From assembly GCA_964586655.1 (NCBI GenBank), contig CAZPGY010000011.1, positions 1-64,000 of the forward strand: a stretch of 64,000 nt of DNA, given 5' to 3'. Origin of the DNA: JAJYSO01 sp964586655. Lineage in GTDB: Bacteria; Bacteroidota; Bacteroidia; Flavobacteriales; Flavobacteriaceae. The position numbers were made by a program, and so were the translations under genes. The notes beneath the pieces are model-generated. The model ran no database searches, was not told the DNA's origin, and saw only the letters and a program-made list of their open reading frames with translations. Within the stretch, counting starts at the first letter, position 1, and each line of letters begins with the position of its first letter. This document shows positions 52,474-61,737 of this stretch, one piece after another.

Positions 52474-54102
52474 TTATTTGCCCATAAACGGATAGCCGTA
52501 ATCTGTAGCCGGAACAAAGGTTTCTTTGATGGTACGCATAGAAATCCAGCGCATCAAATTGGCCTTTGAGCCTGCTTTGTCATTGGTTCCACTTTCTCTG
52601 GCACCGCCAAAAGGTTGTTTTCCAACGACGGCTCCGGTAGGTTTGTCATTGATATAAAAGTTTCCGGCCGAGTTTTGGAGTATATCGGTGGCTTGGGCAG
52701 CGGCATAACGGTCGCCGGAAAAAATGGCGCCGGTTAAGCCGTAGATGCTGGTTTCATCAACCAAATGCAAGGTTTCTTCCCATTTTTCATCTTCATAAAG
52801 ATAAACCGTCAATACCGGACCAAACAATTCGGTCTCCATGGTGGCATAATTGGGATTGGTGGTGAGAATTATGGTAGGCTCGACAAACCATCCTTTGGAT
52901 TTATCATAATTTCCACCCACAATAATTTCGGCTTCTTTGTCTGCTTTAGCTTGGTCGATATACTTGGCCAATTTATCAAATGAACGTTCGTGGATTACCG
53001 CATTGATGAAGTTGTCCATATTTTCGGGAGATCCCATTTTAAAAGACTTGACATCAGCAATTACTTGCTCCTTAATGGTTGGCCAAAGGCTTTTGGGGAG
53101 GTAGCAACGGGAAGCGGCACTACATTTTTGACCTTGATATTCAAAGGCACCACGAGACATGGCTGTAGAAACCTCTTTGGGGTTGGAAGTAGGATGAGCA
53201 ATAATAAAATCTTTACCTCCGGTTTCTCCTACGATACGCGGATAAGTACGGTATTTTTCAATATTATTTCCAATTTTTTTCCAGATTCCCTTAAAGATAG
53301 CGGTGCTCCCGGTATAGTGAATTCCGGTAAAATCAGGACTGGCCAAAACTACATTGGTAATCATTTCGGGGTCTCCCATTACCATATTAATTACCCCGTG
53401 AGGCACTCCGGCTTTTTCAAAAACCTCCATCAATACTTGAGCCGAAAGCATTTGGTTTTTACTGGGTTTCCAAACGGCTACATTCCCCATTAATGCGGGG
53501 GCTGTGGGGAGGTTTCCGGCAATGGCCGTAAAGTTAAATGGCGTGATGGCATATACAAAACCTTCTAAAGGCCGATATTCCATACGATTCCAGGCCGAAG
53601 CATCAGAATTGGGTTGTTCGTTGTAAATTTCGGCCATGTACTCAACATTAAAGCGCAAAAAGTCTACAATCTCACAGGCAGAATCTATTTCGGCTTGAAA
53701 AATATTTTTGCCTTGTCCAATCATGGTAGCGGCATTCATTTTTTGACGATAAGGACCGGCAATCAAATCGGCAGCTTTGAGGAAAACGGCAGCTCGTTGT
53801 TCCCATTCCAGTTTAGCCCATTTTTTTCGAGCTTTTAAAGCCGATTCAATGGCTTTTTTAACATGGTTTTCATCTGCCGTGTGATAAACCCCTTGATCGT
53901 GCTTGTGATCGTGGGGAACAACGATTCGGTTGGTGTTTCCGGATCTTACTTCTTCCCCATCAATATACAGGGGGATATCCACTTTGGTATTGAAAAGTTG
54001 TTGGTAGGTTTTGAGTACTTCATCCCTTTCAGGCGTGCCCGGAGCGTAGGTTTTGACGGGCTCGTTTTCGGCCTTTGGGACATGAAAAAATCCTTTTCCC
54101 AT
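52474..54102 (-). CDS. pruA: L-glutamate gamma-semialdehyde dehydrogenase (1-pyrroline-5-carboxylate dehydrogenase)
   Basis: Oxidises glutamate semialdehyde (from proline) to glutamate with NAD. The 542-residue length is typical of the stand-alone P5CDH (mitochondrial-type) subfamily. Aldehyde dehydrogenase features: PFNFTAIAGNLPTAPALMGN near residue 190, the GETGGKDFIIAHPTS block near 292, the catalytic Cys in FEYQGQKCSAASRCYLP near 325 and FGPVLTVYLY near 425. Closest to the bacterial/mammalian ALDH4 type. No proline dehydrogenase gene is adjacent, so the partner lies elsewhere. Confidence 0.95.
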   Translation of the reverse strand: MGKGFFHVPKAENEPVKTYAPGTPERDEVLKTYQQLFNTKVDIPLYIDGEEVRSGNTNRIVVPHDHKHDQGVYHTADENHVKKAIESALKARKKWAKLEWEQRAAVFLKAADLIAGPYRQKMNAATMIGQGKNIFQAEIDSACEIVDFLRFNVEYMAEIYNEQPNSDASAWNRMEYRPLEGFVYAITPFNFTAIAGNLPTAPALMGNVAVWKPSKNQMLSAQVLMEVFEKAGVPHGVINMVMGDPEMITNVVLASPDFTGIHYTGSTAIFKGIWKKIGNNIEKYRTYPRIVGETGGKDFIIAHPTSNPKEVSTAMSRGAFEYQGQKCSAASRCYLPKSLWPTIKEQVIADVKSFKMGSPENMDNFINAVIHERSFDKLAKYIDQAKADKEAEIIVGGNYDKSKGWFVEPTIILTTNPNYATMETELFGPVLTVYLYEDEKWEETLHLVDETSIYGLTGAIFSGDRYAAAQATDILQNSAGNFYINDKPTGAVVGKQPFGGARESGTNDKAGSKANLMRWISMRTIKETFVPATDYGYPFMGK

Positions 54103-54243
54103 AGTTATAAATTAGTTTTAAATGATTTGTTTGAAATTTTCTCGAAAGATACTCAATTTTATACGGTTTTAAAAAAGACAATTTGGAAATATTTTACTAA
54201 ATTGTGTGAGCTTATTGTATAGCCCTTAAAGAAGCGTTTTTTT

Positions 54244-54981
54244 ATGTGTACCATTACTTTTTTACCTGCTCAATCTGCGGAAAATGATTTTATAATAACC
54301 CACAACCGCGATGAATCGGTAATGCGTCCCGCCGAGTTTCCTCAACAGTATGCTGAACTGGGAACGCAACTTTTTTATCCCAAAGACAAAACGGCCGGTG
54401 GCACTTGGATTGGAATCAGCATTAAAAAAAGATTGGTGTCTTTGATGAACGGAGCTTTTAAAAGACACCGCCGACAACCACCTTACCGCAAGAGTAGGGG
54501 AGTCATTGTTAAAGAACTCCTGGCTTCTGAAGAGGCGGTTCCCTTTTTTAAAGCGTATAATTTTAAAGGGGTAGAACCTTTTTTTGCTTTGCTTTTTTCA
54601 TGGGAAGATGCAGTGGAAATTTACGAATTGGTTTGGGATGGACAAAAGAAACACCATACTGCTGTTACTGCGAAAAAAGCACATTTGTGGTCTTCGGCAA
54701 TGACTTATTCCCAAGCGCAGCACCAACGTAAGAAAAAACAATTTGACCGATTCATACAAGCTGAGAAATCGGCTGTGCAAGCGCAGGAAATTTGGGATTT
54801 TCATCATCGTAAAAAATTGGGAGAAGAGGAAGGAATGCTCATCGATCGCGGGTTGTTGCAAACGACCAGTGTATCACAATTCTATCATCTCCCCAATCAA
54901 AAAAATGCTTCTTTCAAATATCACGACTTGTTGTCTGATATTGAGAAAACTCGTGAAATTATTTGGTCCAAGGGGACTTGA
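54244..54981 (+). CDS. NRDE (TANGO2-like) family protein
   Basis: A 245-residue protein of the NRDE/TANGO2 family, Ntn-hydrolase-like. Starts MCTITFLPAQ with the nearly invariant Cys2, then THNRDES (residues 20-26, the NRDE motif) and GGTWIGISIKKRLVSLMNG near residue 58. Function in bacteria is poorly known; human TANGO2 is linked to heme and lipid metabolism. No signal peptide. The gene is divergent from pruA and 88 bases upstream of an MBL-fold hydrolase on the same strand. Confidence 0.88.
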   Translation: MCTITFLPAQSAENDFIITHNRDESVMRPAEFPQQYAELGTQLFYPKDKTAGGTWIGISIKKRLVSLMNGAFKRHRRQPPYRKSRGVIVKELLASEEAVPFFKAYNFKGVEPFFALLFSWEDAVEIYELVWDGQKKHHTAVTAKKAHLWSSAMTYSQAQHQRKKKQFDRFIQAEKSAVQAQEIWDFHHRKKLGEEEGMLIDRGLLQTTSVSQFYHLPNQKNASFKYHDLLSDIEKTREIIWSKGT

Positions 54982-55068
54982 ATAAGCCAATATTCTTTTA
55001 AACAAGAGAGAGATTATAGGCTTAAATTCTTTTTTCTTTCTTAAATTGTACGCTAAAATAAAATCTTT

Positions 55069-55974
55069 ATGAACACCCCTCAAATTACGATTTTAGACAC
55101 TCGTTTTTTAGACGAATCTTCTGTTATTGCTTCTTATTTGATTGAATCTGATGACGGTCTTATTTTGATAGAAACCGGTCCGGTGACTGTATTTGAACAC
55201 CTCAAAAAAGCATTGGCCGATAAGGGATTTGACTGGAAATCGGTCAAGCATGTTTTGTTGACCCATATTCACTTTGATCATGCCGGAGCTGCTTGGAAAT
55301 TTGCTGAAAATGGAGCCAAAATTTATGTACATCCCATAGGATTGCCACACCTTAATAATCCGGAAAAATTATGGAATTCGGCCAAACGAATTTACAAAGA
55401 TGATATGGAGCGTTTATGGGGAGAAATGAAACCCATAGACAAAAGTTTGTTGGTGCCGGTTGACGATGGGAAGCAGCTTCAAATAGGCGGTGTGAAATTT
55501 AAAGCACATTACACCCCCGGACATGCGGTCCATCACAATGCTTATGAAATGGGATCGGTAGTGTTTACGGGTGATGTGGCCGGCGTAAAGATTAATAATG
55601 GACCGGTGAATCCCCCTTGCCCTCCGCCGGATATTAATATTGAAGCCTGGAAAAAATCCATTCAAAAAATTCGAGCAATAAATCCTAAAGTGCTTTACTT
55701 GGCACATTATGGTCCGGTTGAAAGTCCGAAAGAACATCTGTCAGATTTGGAAAAAACACTGGATAAATGGGCGCAGTGGATCAAACCTTTTTATGACGAA
55801 GGAGTTTCCCCGGAGGAGATTACCCCAAAGTTTGTGGCCTTTACCCAGGAAGAGCTCAAAAAAGCCGGGGTTTCGGGCGCCAACCTTTCCCGTTATGAAA
55901 AAGGGAATCCCAGCTATATGTCGGTAACTGGATTGTTGCGCTATTGGAAGCTAAAAGAGCAGGGGCGAATTTGA
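55069..55974 (+). CDS. MBL-fold metallo-hydrolase
   Basis: A 301-residue metallo-beta-lactamase fold protein with the metal motif THIHFDHAG (His66, His68, Asp70, His71), a further His in YTPGHAVHHNAYE near residue 150, Asp in FTGDVAGVKI near 168 and His in YLAHYGPVESP near 225. This is the pattern of glyoxalase II/arylsulfatase-like hydrolases with two zinc ions. No signal peptide. The substrate is unknown. Confidence 0.9.
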   Translation: MNTPQITILDTRFLDESSVIASYLIESDDGLILIETGPVTVFEHLKKALADKGFDWKSVKHVLLTHIHFDHAGAAWKFAENGAKIYVHPIGLPHLNNPEKLWNSAKRIYKDDMERLWGEMKPIDKSLLVPVDDGKQLQIGGVKFKAHYTPGHAVHHNAYEMGSVVFTGDVAGVKINNGPVNPPCPPPDINIEAWKKSIQKIRAINPKVLYLAHYGPVESPKEHLSDLEKTLDKWAQWIKPFYDEGVSPEEITPKFVAFTQEELKKAGVSGANLSRYEKGNPSYMSVTGLLRYWKLKEQGRI

Positions 55975-56039
55975 TTGACGTCCTTATACCATTTTGTATT
56001 TAAAACCGTTAAAAGAACCTAACGCCAAGTTTAGTCGGG

Positions 56040-56666
56040 ATGAAAAAGTGGGGACTCGTCTTCTTTTTTTGTTGGAGTGGGCTGTGTTTTGCCCAAACCA
56101 ATCCTAATATGGACACTGCAAAAGACTCCGGTCTTATTTGGAAGCAGGTTAATGATAGGTTTTTTAAAACCCTGATACAAAGTGAAGATCAAGAAAGGCT
56201 TAAGCTCGTTTTGGATAGCATACAACAGTATCCTAATCATTGCAGGCCTCCGGTATTATTTGCCCTGTCGGGGCGTCTTTTTAAAAAAGGAGAACGACAA
56301 TCGGCTTTGTTTTGGTATTCCTTGGCCCATTTGCGAACCTTGATGAGCATGAATATAGGAACAGAGGAAATGAAACCCTATGCCCAAAAAGTACTTTCGT
56401 TGTATGAAGGTCAATTTGGGCGAGCCATTAGTCGTTATGCAGTTAGACATATTGATCAATTCAAACAAGCCCGACTTCAAGCGGCAAATTTTGCACCAGA
56501 AAACAGTATTTCTTATGATCCCCGATGGATTTATATCGCAGAACGGGAAATACACAATCCGCAAATTTTAAAGCAAATCATCAAACCCCGAAGATTGTGG
56601 AAATCAATCCGGCAACAAACGATTGTGCGTTTTCGACAGCAACTCTCCGCCAAGACCACTCGATAA
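56040..56666 (+). CDS. Exported protein, unknown function
   Basis: A 208-residue protein with a signal peptide (MKKWGLVFFFCWSGLCFAQ). The mature part is helical and basic, with KKGERQSALFWYSLAHLRTLMSMN near residues 85-110 that has a TPR-like look, and a very basic C terminus (KPRRLWKSIRQQTIVRFRQQL). I do not recognise a family. It precedes the inhibitor-like lipoprotein gene by 196 bases on the same strand; a functional link with the protease is not shown. Confidence 0.6.
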   Translation: MKKWGLVFFFCWSGLCFAQTNPNMDTAKDSGLIWKQVNDRFFKTLIQSEDQERLKLVLDSIQQYPNHCRPPVLFALSGRLFKKGERQSALFWYSLAHLRTLMSMNIGTEEMKPYAQKVLSLYEGQFGRAISRYAVRHIDQFKQARLQAANFAPENSISYDPRWIYIAEREIHNPQILKQIIKPRRLWKSIRQQTIVRFRQQLSAKTTR

Positions 56667-56862
56667 GGATAGCAAATCTCGCTGACCATGAGCGCTTGTT
56701 TTTGGGACTTAATGGAAGAGGAATTTTTCTTAAGTTTTGATTGTTTTAAGTATTCGGGTTTTGATAATGCTCACATAATCTTATATTTGACAGCTCAAAA
56801 ATATTACTGTGGAGTAATTTTTGAGCAGCGCAAGCGTTCGATTAAATTATACCTCTTCTATT

Positions 56863-57261
56863 ATGAAATATTATTGCATTTTTTTAGGCCTGATTTTGAC
56901 AGCCTGCACAGGAGCTCAAGAAATTGTTTCCTCCACGGGAATTGAAGAAATTAAATTTGGCAACGGCGGAGGGTTTACCGGAGCAGTACACGCTTATACG
57001 CTAACCTCAGAGTCAAAAATTTTGCGAGAAGGCGAAGTATTAAAAGAAATATCAACAGAACAAACCAAAGCCCTTTTTAAGAAGGCAAAGGCCTTAAAGG
57101 AAATAGATTATCAACACCCCGGTAATTTATACTCTTTTATTGAATTGAAAACCGATAAAGGCATACATCGAATTGTGTGGGCCTATGGGAAAACAGAAGT
57201 AAATAAAAATGTAATCGAACTTTATCGAGCGTTACAATCTTTAATACAAATTGAGAAATAA
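56863..57261 (+). CDS. Emfourin-like lipoprotein, predicted inhibitor of the adjacent M4 protease
   Basis: A 132-residue lipoprotein: lipobox LTAC with Cys15. The mature part matches the layout of emfourin, a small protein inhibitor of protealysin-type M4 peptidases: GGGFTGAVHAYTL near residues 35-47, a helical segment STEQTKALFKKAKAL (64-78), then NLYSFIELKTDKGIHRIVWAYG (88-109) and a last helix NVIELYRALQSL. The inhibitor role is inferred from this pattern and from position. Its stop codon overlaps the protease start (TAATG at 57259-57263), so translation is coupled. A lipid anchor would hold it on the periplasmic side of a membrane or at the surface. I chose ATG 56863; the frame from 56821 lacks a signal. 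Confidence 0.7.
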   Translation: MKYYCIFLGLILTACTGAQEIVSSTGIEEIKFGNGGGFTGAVHAYTLTSESKILREGEVLKEISTEQTKALFKKAKALKEIDYQHPGNLYSFIELKTDKGIHRIVWAYGKTEVNKNVIELYRALQSLIQIEK

Positions 57262-59873
57262 TGAAATATTACTACCCCGGACTTTTTGGAATTATTAGCT
57301 TTTTTGTGGTGAGTTCTTTTTTGATGAGTCCACAAACAAAACAGCAATCAACCGCTACTTTGGCATTTGCCAATTCTTCTATGTCACTTTCTCAACCAAG
57401 AGAAGGGAAGCCGATGGTTAATACACGAAACGGCTCTTTTGCCGTAAATGTGACCGCTCAACAATTGACGGCGGAAGCGGCCGCCGACAGGTTTAACACC
57501 TGGTTGGGATTGAATGATCAATACACCTTTGAAAAAGTAAGAGAAAGAACAGATGATCTTGGGATTACCCATATCAACTATCAAGAATATTACAAAGGAA
57601 TTCCGGTAGAAGGATTCATGGTGATGCTACATTTGGAAAACGGAAAAGCTACCTACTTTAACGGCCGTATCCTAAAGATGGAGCGTCCCAAATTGCAAAA
57701 CTCAATTGCAAAAGAACAAGCTTTAGCGATTGCAAAAGATCATTTTGATCTCACTCATTTATTTGAAGAATATCCGGTAGAAACGGTACTTACAAAAAAC
57801 AATGCCAAAACCGGAGCTACCGCTGTATTGGCCTATAAAATCCGTCTTATTTCCGCTGATCCCTTACTCATGCAGGAGGTTTATATAGATGCCGGAAATG
57901 GCGATATTGTAAAAAGTATTAATCTCATTAAAACCTTCGATGTTAATGGTGGCGGCGAGACCTATTATGAAGGCCATCAAAACTTTACAGTTGATAGTCA
58001 TAACGGCGTCTATCGCCTCAGGGATAATGCGCGCGGAGTCACCACCTTTGACGGCTCCCATATAACCGGATTCAGTTATAATGGTTTTGTTGGTGCTAAG
58101 GATTTTGAAAGTACGACTACCGATTTCTCCGGCGGGCTGTTTCACACGTTTAAAGTAGATACGGTTCCTGCCGCATGGATTCCTACAGACACCACCTTGC
58201 GTTTGTATTTAAGCGTCAAGGATAAAGGGGATGAAGTGGTTTATACTTCCGGCACGTTTACCTATAACAATGCTCCAATTGTTTTTAATAATATTGATGT
58301 AAAGATGTATAACAGCCCTTATAAAGCTGAAATATATCGGGTGCAAAATAATAATGACAGTTTGTTGATGAGCTATGAAGTAAACCTTACCGCAGATACC
58401 ATTTCCTGGAGCCAGGCCGGAGGCAGCGGTGTTTATATGGTGAATAAAATAGGCAATCCGGCACTCGATGTACATTGGGGCATGGAGATGACCCACGATT
58501 TCTATCTCAATGTGTTCAATAGAGACAGTTATGACGATAACGGCGGCTTGATTAAACAGTATGTTAGTCCGCCGTCAAATATGATCCCGGGGTTACCCAA
58601 CAATGCCTTTGCGTTGCAATCTCCTTTTAATATTATGATTTATGGTCTTGGTGATGGTACAATAATGCATCCGGTGGTTGCTATTGATGTACAAGCTCAT
58701 GAGTTTACCCATTTGGTAATTGGGAGTAATGGAAATGGCGGACTGACTTACTCTAAGGAATCCGGAGCTTTAAACGAATCTTTTGCCGATATTTTTGGTA
58801 CCTGTGTCGAGTTTTATGCAACGGCTAATCCCGATTGGGAAGTGGGAGGAGATGTGATAATAGGTGCTGATAATATGCGTTCCATGTCAGATCCCAACAA
58901 TTGGGGAGGTTATTCTCACCAACCGGATACATATCAGGGCAATTATTGGCTTAATACCAATTCAAATTATGATAATGGAGGTGTACATATCAATAGCGGC
59001 GTTCAAAACCACTGGTTTTACTTGCTTTCAGAAGGGGGTTCCGGCACCAATGACAACGGCGATGTGTATAATGTAACGGGAATCGGAATTAATAAAGCCC
59101 GTGAAATAGCTTATCGCAATTTAATGACTTATTTAACTCCTAATGCTACCTATTGGGATGCTTACCTTGGCTCTCTACAAGCCGCCAAGGATTTATACGG
59201 ATTGCCATCAGCAGAATATACCGCAGTGAGTGAAGCTTGGTACGCAGTGGGAATTGGTGATAATCCTCATCAATATTGCACCGGAGCCACTGTGCTAACC
59301 GCTGCCAATGGAACTTTTGAAGATGGAAGTGCCGTTATGAACTATGTCAACAATGCTCATTGCACTTGGTTGATTCAACCTAATAATGCCTTGAGTATTT
59401 CCTTATCTTTCCTCGATTTTAATACAGAAAAAGATGCCGATTATGTGGTGGTTTATGATGGTGCGGATGCTTCTGCACCGGTATTGGCCAGCTTTTCAGG
59501 CGACTCCATTTCGGGAACGGTAACCTCATCAGGAGGCAGTATGTTTGTAGAGTTTTATAGTAATCAAACCATAAAAGCTTCGGGCTGGACGGCTGAATAT
59601 ACCACGATTTTAGGCGTGGAAGATCAAGAAATCTTGGATCAAAAACTTAGTATATATCCCAATCCGGCAAAAGATTATTTTGTGGTAGAATCAAACTTGC
59701 AGCGAGAGGCACAGCTTCAGATTTTTAGCCTTATCGGAAAACAAGTTCACACTTTACAAACCCTACATCCCGGATCCAATGCTATAGATATTAGTGATTT
59801 GGGAGAAGGAATTTATTTTGTAGAAATGACACAAGGCAACCATACCCATGTTGAGAAATTGATTGTAAGGTAG
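57261..59873 (+). CDS. T9SS-exported M4 metallopeptidase with CUB domain
   Basis: An 870-residue thermolysin-like protease. Order: signal peptide, FTP/PepSY-type propeptide (about 55-225), an inserted beta-rich region (about 235-385), the M4 catalytic domain (about 390-670) with zinc motif HEFTH (480-484), Glu506 in GALNESFADIF and the catalytic His576 in GGVHINSGVQNHWF, then a CUB domain (about 673-785, starting Cys673 in YCTGATVL) and a Por secretion-system sorting tail (about 790-870, LSIYPNPAKDYFVVE). All catalytic residues are present. The sorting tail and PorQ in the same window point to export by the T9SS. It is translated together with the inhibitor-like lipoprotein. Confidence 0.95.
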   Translation: MKYYYPGLFGIISFFVVSSFLMSPQTKQQSTATLAFANSSMSLSQPREGKPMVNTRNGSFAVNVTAQQLTAEAAADRFNTWLGLNDQYTFEKVRERTDDLGITHINYQEYYKGIPVEGFMVMLHLENGKATYFNGRILKMERPKLQNSIAKEQALAIAKDHFDLTHLFEEYPVETVLTKNNAKTGATAVLAYKIRLISADPLLMQEVYIDAGNGDIVKSINLIKTFDVNGGGETYYEGHQNFTVDSHNGVYRLRDNARGVTTFDGSHITGFSYNGFVGAKDFESTTTDFSGGLFHTFKVDTVPAAWIPTDTTLRLYLSVKDKGDEVVYTSGTFTYNNAPIVFNNIDVKMYNSPYKAEIYRVQNNNDSLLMSYEVNLTADTISWSQAGGSGVYMVNKIGNPALDVHWGMEMTHDFYLNVFNRDSYDDNGGLIKQYVSPPSNMIPGLPNNAFALQSPFNIMIYGLGDGTIMHPVVAIDVQAHEFTHLVIGSNGNGGLTYSKESGALNESFADIFGTCVEFYATANPDWEVGGDVIIGADNMRSMSDPNNWGGYSHQPDTYQGNYWLNTNSNYDNGGVHINSGVQNHWFYLLSEGGSGTNDNGDVYNVTGIGINKAREIAYRNLMTYLTPNATYWDAYLGSLQAAKDLYGLPSAEYTAVSEAWYAVGIGDNPHQYCTGATVLTAANGTFEDGSAVMNYVNNAHCTWLIQPNNALSISLSFLDFNTEKDADYVVVYDGADASAPVLASFSGDSISGTVTSSGGSMFVEFYSNQTIKASGWTAEYTTILGVEDQEILDQKLSIYPNPAKDYFVVESNLQREAQLQIFSLIGKQVHTLQTLHPGSNAIDISDLGEGIYFVEMTQGNHTHVEKLIVR

Positions 59874-59877
59874 TTGC

Positions 59878-61344
59878 TTAATGATCCATTGAATCCCAAG
59901 CCTTTCTAAAGGTTTTGATTGTCTGCTCCATTTCAAGGGTATTGAGGTGGGCAAAGCCCAATCGCAGCGCCGCTTTTTGTCGATTTTGAAACAAGCAGGA
60001 GGAGGGAAGGGAAAGCTGTTGCTGTTGACAAGCTTTTGATAAATTACTTAAAGAGAAGGAGGGAGGTAATTCAAGCCAAAAGGCCAATCCGCCTTTTGGA
60101 CGATCAAAAACAAAAATATCCGGAAAATAGTGTGGCAGCAATTGTTCAAAAGTATCTCGTCGCGTTTGATACATTTTTGTCGCCTTCCTTCGATAGCGGT
60201 GAATATCTCCATCATTGATAATTTCACCTAAAGCTTGTTCCTTCACCACATCCCTCCGGCCAAAAATATTGAGATATTTATGCGCTTCTTCAATAAAATC
60301 TTTGGGAGCAATCATAAAATCGGTTTGAAATCCGGGGGTTAGAAACTGCCCAAAACGCCCCATATAGATCACATTTGCCGAGGGAGACATTTTTACCAAC
60401 GGCATACTGATCGATTTTTCATAAGTCAACTCATAATCGGTATCATCCTCGAGGAGAATAAAATTATATTCCCTTGCCAAAGCCACCAATTCCTGTCGGC
60501 GTTTTTCAGAGAGACAGCAAGTAGTAGGGTATTGATGTTGTGGCTGGAGGTATAGCAATTTAAGGTCACCCGGATTGAAATGCTTCCGCAAATAATCCAC
60601 TTGTATGCCTTCTCGATCCATGGGAAGGGTTTTTATTTTTACTCCGGCTTGTTGAAAAACCATATTAGAAAAAGGATAGCTGTATTCACCAACCAAGATG
60701 ACATCTCCGCTTTTTATCAACAGCTGTGTAAGGATATACAGCAGCACCTGCCGACTTCCGGCTGTCATCAAGTGATCTTTGGAAATATGAAATCCCCGGG
60801 TAAGATTGAGGTAATAACTCAAGTGTTCCTTAAAAAATGGATTGCCTTCCAAGCGATTACGAGAAATCTTTTTAATAACATTTTGACGCCGTAATGCAGC
60901 AGCATAAAAGCGACTCAATTCGATGGTTTTAATCCAGCGATAATCGGGCGTGCCGGCAGTAAAATAAAATGGACTTTCTTGTTGGGGAAGCGGAGGGTCC
61001 AAAATAAAATTCTTTCTGAATTCAAATCCGGCTTTTTCTTTAGCGATATTGGTGTTAAAAGCAGATTTTTCTCCTTTTATTTTGCGCTCCGGGTTCTTAA
61101 TAAACGTACCTACAGAAGCGCGACTGACGACCCAGCCTTGGGCTTGCAGCTCTTCCAAGGCTGCCACCACGGTTTTTCGGTGTACCTTCAATTCTTTACT
61201 CAAAACACGGCTGCCGGGAATTTTATATCCTTCTGTCAATATGCCATTTTTTACAGCGGTAATAAATTGATATACAATTTGAAGATAGATGGCATCCACC
61301 TTGCGTCGATCTATTTTTATGAATTGGTCAAAAGGAATATTCAC
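59878..61344 (-). CDS. MocR-type (GntR plus aminotransferase-like) regulator with degenerate PLP site
   Basis: A 488-residue regulator: N-terminal GntR winged helix (about 10-75, YKIPGSRVLSKELKVHRKTV) and a fold-type I aminotransferase-like domain (about 110-488). The aspartate motif reads EDDTDYELTY (near 300-309). The PLP lysine region, normally GTFSKTLxPGLRLGY, reads GRFGQFLTPGFQTDF: the lysine is Gln333 and the substrate-side arginine is lost, so PLP cannot form a Schiff base there. The final LRLGFAHL is normal. The stop is four bases from the protease stop (convergent). It is divergent from the TonB receptor gene; a -7 box TAATTTTG lies at 61376-61383. Confidence 0.85.
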   Translation of the reverse strand: MNIPFDQFIKIDRRKVDAIYLQIVYQFITAVKNGILTEGYKIPGSRVLSKELKVHRKTVVAALEELQAQGWVVSRASVGTFIKNPERKIKGEKSAFNTNIAKEKAGFEFRKNFILDPPLPQQESPFYFTAGTPDYRWIKTIELSRFYAAALRRQNVIKKISRNRLEGNPFFKEHLSYYLNLTRGFHISKDHLMTAGSRQVLLYILTQLLIKSGDVILVGEYSYPFSNMVFQQAGVKIKTLPMDREGIQVDYLRKHFNPGDLKLLYLQPQHQYPTTCCLSEKRRQELVALAREYNFILLEDDTDYELTYEKSISMPLVKMSPSANVIYMGRFGQFLTPGFQTDFMIAPKDFIEEAHKYLNIFGRRDVVKEQALGEIINDGDIHRYRRKATKMYQTRRDTFEQLLPHYFPDIFVFDRPKGGLAFWLELPPSFSLSNLSKACQQQQLSLPSSCLFQNRQKAALRLGFAHLNTLEMEQTIKTFRKAWDSMDH

Positions 61345-61737
61345 CGGACTACTTACTATTTAGAAACTGGACTATCAAAATTAATATTATTATTTAAATA
61401 TTTGCCCGCCATTGATAAAAAAATAAAATCCTAAAGAGAGAAATAAAGGGGCCTGAAGAAAAAATATTTATCCATTAGCTCAAATATTTAGCACTGTAAA
61501 TTTTAAAGTTTAAAACAAAAAAACAGGGCCCTTCTTCTGCTTTTTGACTTCTGAAGAATTCTAATACCAAAATGACAAATTAATTAGTCCAATATTTCTA
61601 TGAAAATTCCAAATCTCTGCGTTAAAAATGCTCGTCGTAGCTTTGGCTATGACTGTGCTTTTTGCCTTGACCTTTGAAATTTTCATCACGAAATATTAGC
61701 ACAATTAATAAATCACTTTGGTATAAAAACAAACTAC
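61345..61737. other. 393-base divergent region, MocR gene / TonB receptor gene
   Basis: Contains the MocR -7 box at 61376-61383 (minus), AT-rich DNA from 61384 to 61560 without ORFs, and the long hairpin element 61562-61726 just before the TonB receptor start. Nothing like a TAnnTTTG box is seen for the receptor gene outside the hairpin. Confidence 0.5.
61562..61726. repeat. 165-bp symmetrical hairpin (MITE-like) upstream of TonB receptor gene
   Basis: Ends are TAATACCAAAATGA and TCACTTTGGTATAA. The inner arms pair over nearly the whole length (AATATTTC...GAAATATT, GAAAATTcCAAA...TTTGAAATTTTC, AAAAATGC...GCTTTTT) around the core TAGC-TTTG-GCTA (61638-61649). The centre is equally far (about 82 bases) from each end. 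The end lies 12 bases before the receptor start codon. Confidence 0.75.

Noticed and set aside
61562..61726. Ferric-uptake (Fur) box before the TonB receptor
   Set aside because: The inverted repeats there belong to a long hairpin and do not fit the Fur consensus pattern.
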